Positions 62,495 to 64,000 of a DNA stretch of 64,000 bases are shown here, one piece after another. Under the pieces are notes generated by a model, which saw only the letters and a list, made by a program, of their open reading frames with translations, ran no database searches and was not told the DNA's origin. The translations under genes were made by a program, and so were the position numbers. The stretch's first letter is position 1, and every line of letters begins with the position of its first letter. The stretch is taken from assembly GCF_013334205.1 (NCBI RefSeq), contig NZ_CP054424.1, positions 2,004,001 through 2,068,000 on the forward strand, in the 5' to 3' direction. This DNA comes from Rhodoferax sp. BAB1 (GTDB lineage Bacteria; Pseudomonadota; Gammaproteobacteria; Burkholderiales; Burkholderiaceae_C).

Positions 62495-63382
62495 TCAGCC
62501 GCCCGGCGCCTGGGCGATGACGCAGCGGTCGCGCCCGTGCAACTTGCCTTCCAGCAAGGCATGGTCGGCGCGGGTCAAGGCCGACTCCAGCGTGTCGCCC
62601 GCCGCCACCAGCGTCAGGCCGGCCGTCACCGTCATGCGCAGGGGCCAGGCATCCTGCATGGGCATGGGCGTCGTGCGCACCAGGTCCAGCAGGCGCCGCA
62701 CCACCGCCTCGGCGCCGTTGCCCAGCAGGAGCAGCAGAAACTCCTCGCCCCCGAAGCGGATCAGCACGTCGTTCTCGCGCAGGCAGGAGCCCATCAGCCG
62801 TGCCAGGTGCTGCAGGGCCAGGTCGCCCACCGGGTGGCCCCAGGTATCGTTGACGCTCTTGAAATGGTCCACGTCCACCATGGCCAGGTACAGCGGCAGC
62901 CCGTTGCGCGCCGCGTCGCGCTGGCGCAGGTCAAAGGCGTAGTGCAGGCCATGCCGCAAGGGCAGGCCGGTCAGCGCGTCGTGCTGCAGCACCGACTCGG
63001 CCACCTTCTGGCGCAATGCATTCAGGCTGGCCACCATGGCCGTCTGTCCGGCCTCGTAGGCCTTGAAGTCCTGTTCATTGGCCGGTTGGCCCTGCGACGA
63101 CCGGGAACACAGCGCACGCACCGCATCGTGCATGGCCTGGTGCTGGCGCTCCAGTTCGGCGGTGGCAGCTGCGTCGAAACCGGCGAGCGTGGATTGCTCC
63201 GTGAGAAACCACTTGCCGAAGATGCAGCGCCGGTGCGCGTCGGGCTGCATCATGTCCTCACCGGGCCCCTCGTGCAGCAAGGCACAGCGCATGAGCCGCT
63301 GGTTCCAGGCCAGATGGGCCTGCAGCCCCTGGTCGATGCCGGTGAGCAGGCTTTCGAAATGCGGCGGGGTGGACTGGATCAT
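62495..63382 (-). CDS. Diguanylate cyclase with CZB zinc-sensing domain (DgcZ-like)
   Basis: The 295-aa protein has an N-terminal CZB domain with candidate zinc ligands His23, Cys53, His81 and His85 (AHLAW, CIFGKW, HQAMH). A GGDEF domain follows with active site GGEEF at 211-215 and the inhibitory I-site RxxD (Arg202-Asp205) in the normal position. Zinc binding inhibits DgcZ in E. coli, so c-di-GMP output here should fall with zinc. It is cytosolic and separate from the two-component operon downstream by 155 bp. Confidence 0.93.
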   Translation of the reverse strand: MIQSTPPHFESLLTGIDQGLQAHLAWNQRLMRCALLHEGPGEDMMQPDAHRRCIFGKWFLTEQSTLAGFDAAATAELERQHQAMHDAVRALCSRSSQGQPANEQDFKAYEAGQTAMVASLNALRQKVAESVLQHDALTGLPLRHGLHYAFDLRQRDAARNGLPLYLAMVDVDHFKSVNDTWGHPVGDLALQHLARLMGSCLRENDVLIRFGGEEFLLLLLGNGAEAVVRRLLDLVRTTPMPMQDAWPLRMTVTAGLTLVAAGDTLESALTRADHALLEGKLHGRDRCVIAQAPGG

Positions 63383-63496
63383 GCGGGAAATTGACGGTAT
63401 GTCCTGAACATCTTAACCAGCGCCCTGTGGACCTGGAAGCCCCCCCGGCCAGACCAGCCGGGAAACCGCCGCCCCCCTGCCTGGGCCCGGTCGAGT

Positions 63497-64000
63497 TCAA
63501 CCGAGGTTCGATTTGGTTTTGCGCACCTTCTTCGCCGGGGCCACCGGTAGCAGGCTGGTGTATTTCTGGTACAGCTCGAACAGGAAGGCCACGCGCTCGG
63601 CGTCGCTCTTGTAGCTCTTTTTGCCGCCGCTGATCTCATAGGCCTTGTCCACTGCGGCGTCGAGTTTCTGGTGCGCCTTGAACAGCGCGGGCGGCATGGT
63701 CAGCGGGTCGTAGAGGTCGGCCAGCGAGGAACCCGGGAACTGGGCGCGGGCATCGAGCACGGTCTGGGCAGCGGCTTCGATGGCCTGCCGCTGGGCCTCG
63801 GTCGGCGCGTCGGGCCAAGGGTAGTTGTTGTAGACAATCTGGCTGGTGTAGCGGTAACGACTTTCGAGTCTCCCGCACACATACTTGACCCAGGCCATAT
63901 GCATGCGGGATGTCATGATGCCAAAGTGAAAAGACGTGGCATCAGGCATGCAGAGGTTGGCATTGCCAACGATCACATCCGGCGCAAGGAATCCAATGGG
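63497..64000 (-). CDS. MmeI-like (type IIG) DNA methyltransferase/restriction enzyme, C-terminal part
   Basis: The reverse frame is open from the window edge (PIGFLAPDVIVGNANLCMPD) to a stop at 63497. Motifs SRMHMAWVKYVCGRLESRYR and YSSQIVYNNYPWP-like TSQIVYNNYPWPDAP match the C-terminal region of MmeI-type methyltransferases. A helical tail then ends in a basic KKVRKTKSNLG. Only the last ~167 residues are visible; the catalytic methyltransferase motifs and any nuclease domain lie beyond 64000. Type IIG enzymes methylate one strand and cleave unmodified DNA. Confidence 0.85.
   Translation of the reverse strand, partial: PIGFLAPDVIVGNANLCMPDATSFHFGIMTSRMHMAWVKYVCGRLESRYRYTSQIVYNNYPWPDAPTEAQRQAIEAAAQTVLDARAQFPGSSLADLYDPLTMPPALFKAHQKLDAAVDKAYEISGGKKSYKSDAERVAFLFELYQKYTSLLPVAPAKKVRKTKSNLG

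Overview
The window is chromosomal DNA from a GC-rich betaproteobacterium, most likely of the Comamonadaceae (Burkholderiales). The signs are hpnCDE, a glyA-nrdR-(type IV pilus)-rib-nusB gene order, Comamonadaceae-style dispersed palindromic repeats and strongly GC-biased codon use. I see no prophage, integrase, IS transposase or CRISPR array. The right edge cuts a restriction-methylation type gene and the left edge cuts tig.

Layout. 1-6 kb (minus): trigger factor (partial), tRNA-Leu(UAG), three copies of a ~76-bp palindromic repeat, and an RND/MFP efflux operon with a sigma70 promoter overlapped by a TetR-type operator. 6-11.6 kb (plus): squalene genes hpnC-hpnD-hpnE and a penicillin-acylase-family Ntn hydrolase. 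11.6-15 kb: HAD phosphatase, ferrochelatase, GST, alpha/beta hydrolase. 15-22.7 kb (minus): a complete branched-chain-type ABC uptake operon with two binding proteins. It has a well-formed sigma54 (-24/-12) promoter, a perfect 10-bp-arm palindrome in the enhancer position, and the gene for the likely PAS/AAA+/Fis activator immediately upstream. A 142-bp hairpin-forming element with terminal inverted repeats lies between the first binding-protein gene and livG. 22.8-29 kb: Hsp15, tRNA-Ser(GCU), lysC, tilS, accA, a 3-methyladenine-type glycosylase and cysS.

29-34.8 kb (plus) is an envelope-flavoured run: two tandem TPR paralogues (the second broken by a C-tract frameshift), an L,D-transpeptidase, two cyclophilins, lpxH and an mtfA-like peptidase. 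34.8-39 kb holds a large DUF349 protein, a 744-bp intergenic region and a lytic transglycosylase. That intergenic region carries an orphan minus-strand terminator (possible sRNA or attenuator) and a consensus promoter followed by a 180-nt structured leader containing two mutually exclusive hairpins. 39-41 kb: a ZTP (pfl) riboswitch with an intrinsic terminator in front of glyA, then nrdR. 41-47.5 kb (minus): the minor pilin operon fimT-pilV-pilW-pilX-pilY1-pilE, in which pilV carries an in-frame TGA. 47.6-52.4 kb (plus): ribD, ribE, an outer-membrane barrel-like protein, ribB with a degenerate GTP-cyclohydrolase-like domain, ribH and nusB. 52.4-56 kb: an aminotransferase, ybgC and tolQRA, with no tolB/pal following.

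56-59.5 kb: protocatechuate 4,5-dioxygenase subunits (ligB, ligA), a divergent LysR regulator and a ferredoxin-reductase-type flavoprotein. 59.5-64 kb (minus): a Spy/CpxP-like periplasmic protein, a small unknown protein, a response regulator and a histidine kinase in one operon; a zinc-binding (CZB) diguanylate cyclase; and the C-terminus of an MmeI-like DNA methyltransferase.

The most novel-looking items are RNA or DNA elements rather than proteins: the switch-like leader of the transglycosylase gene, the orphan terminator/sRNA candidate beside it, and the palindromic element inside the liv operon. All assignments come from reading the sequence; no database search was run.
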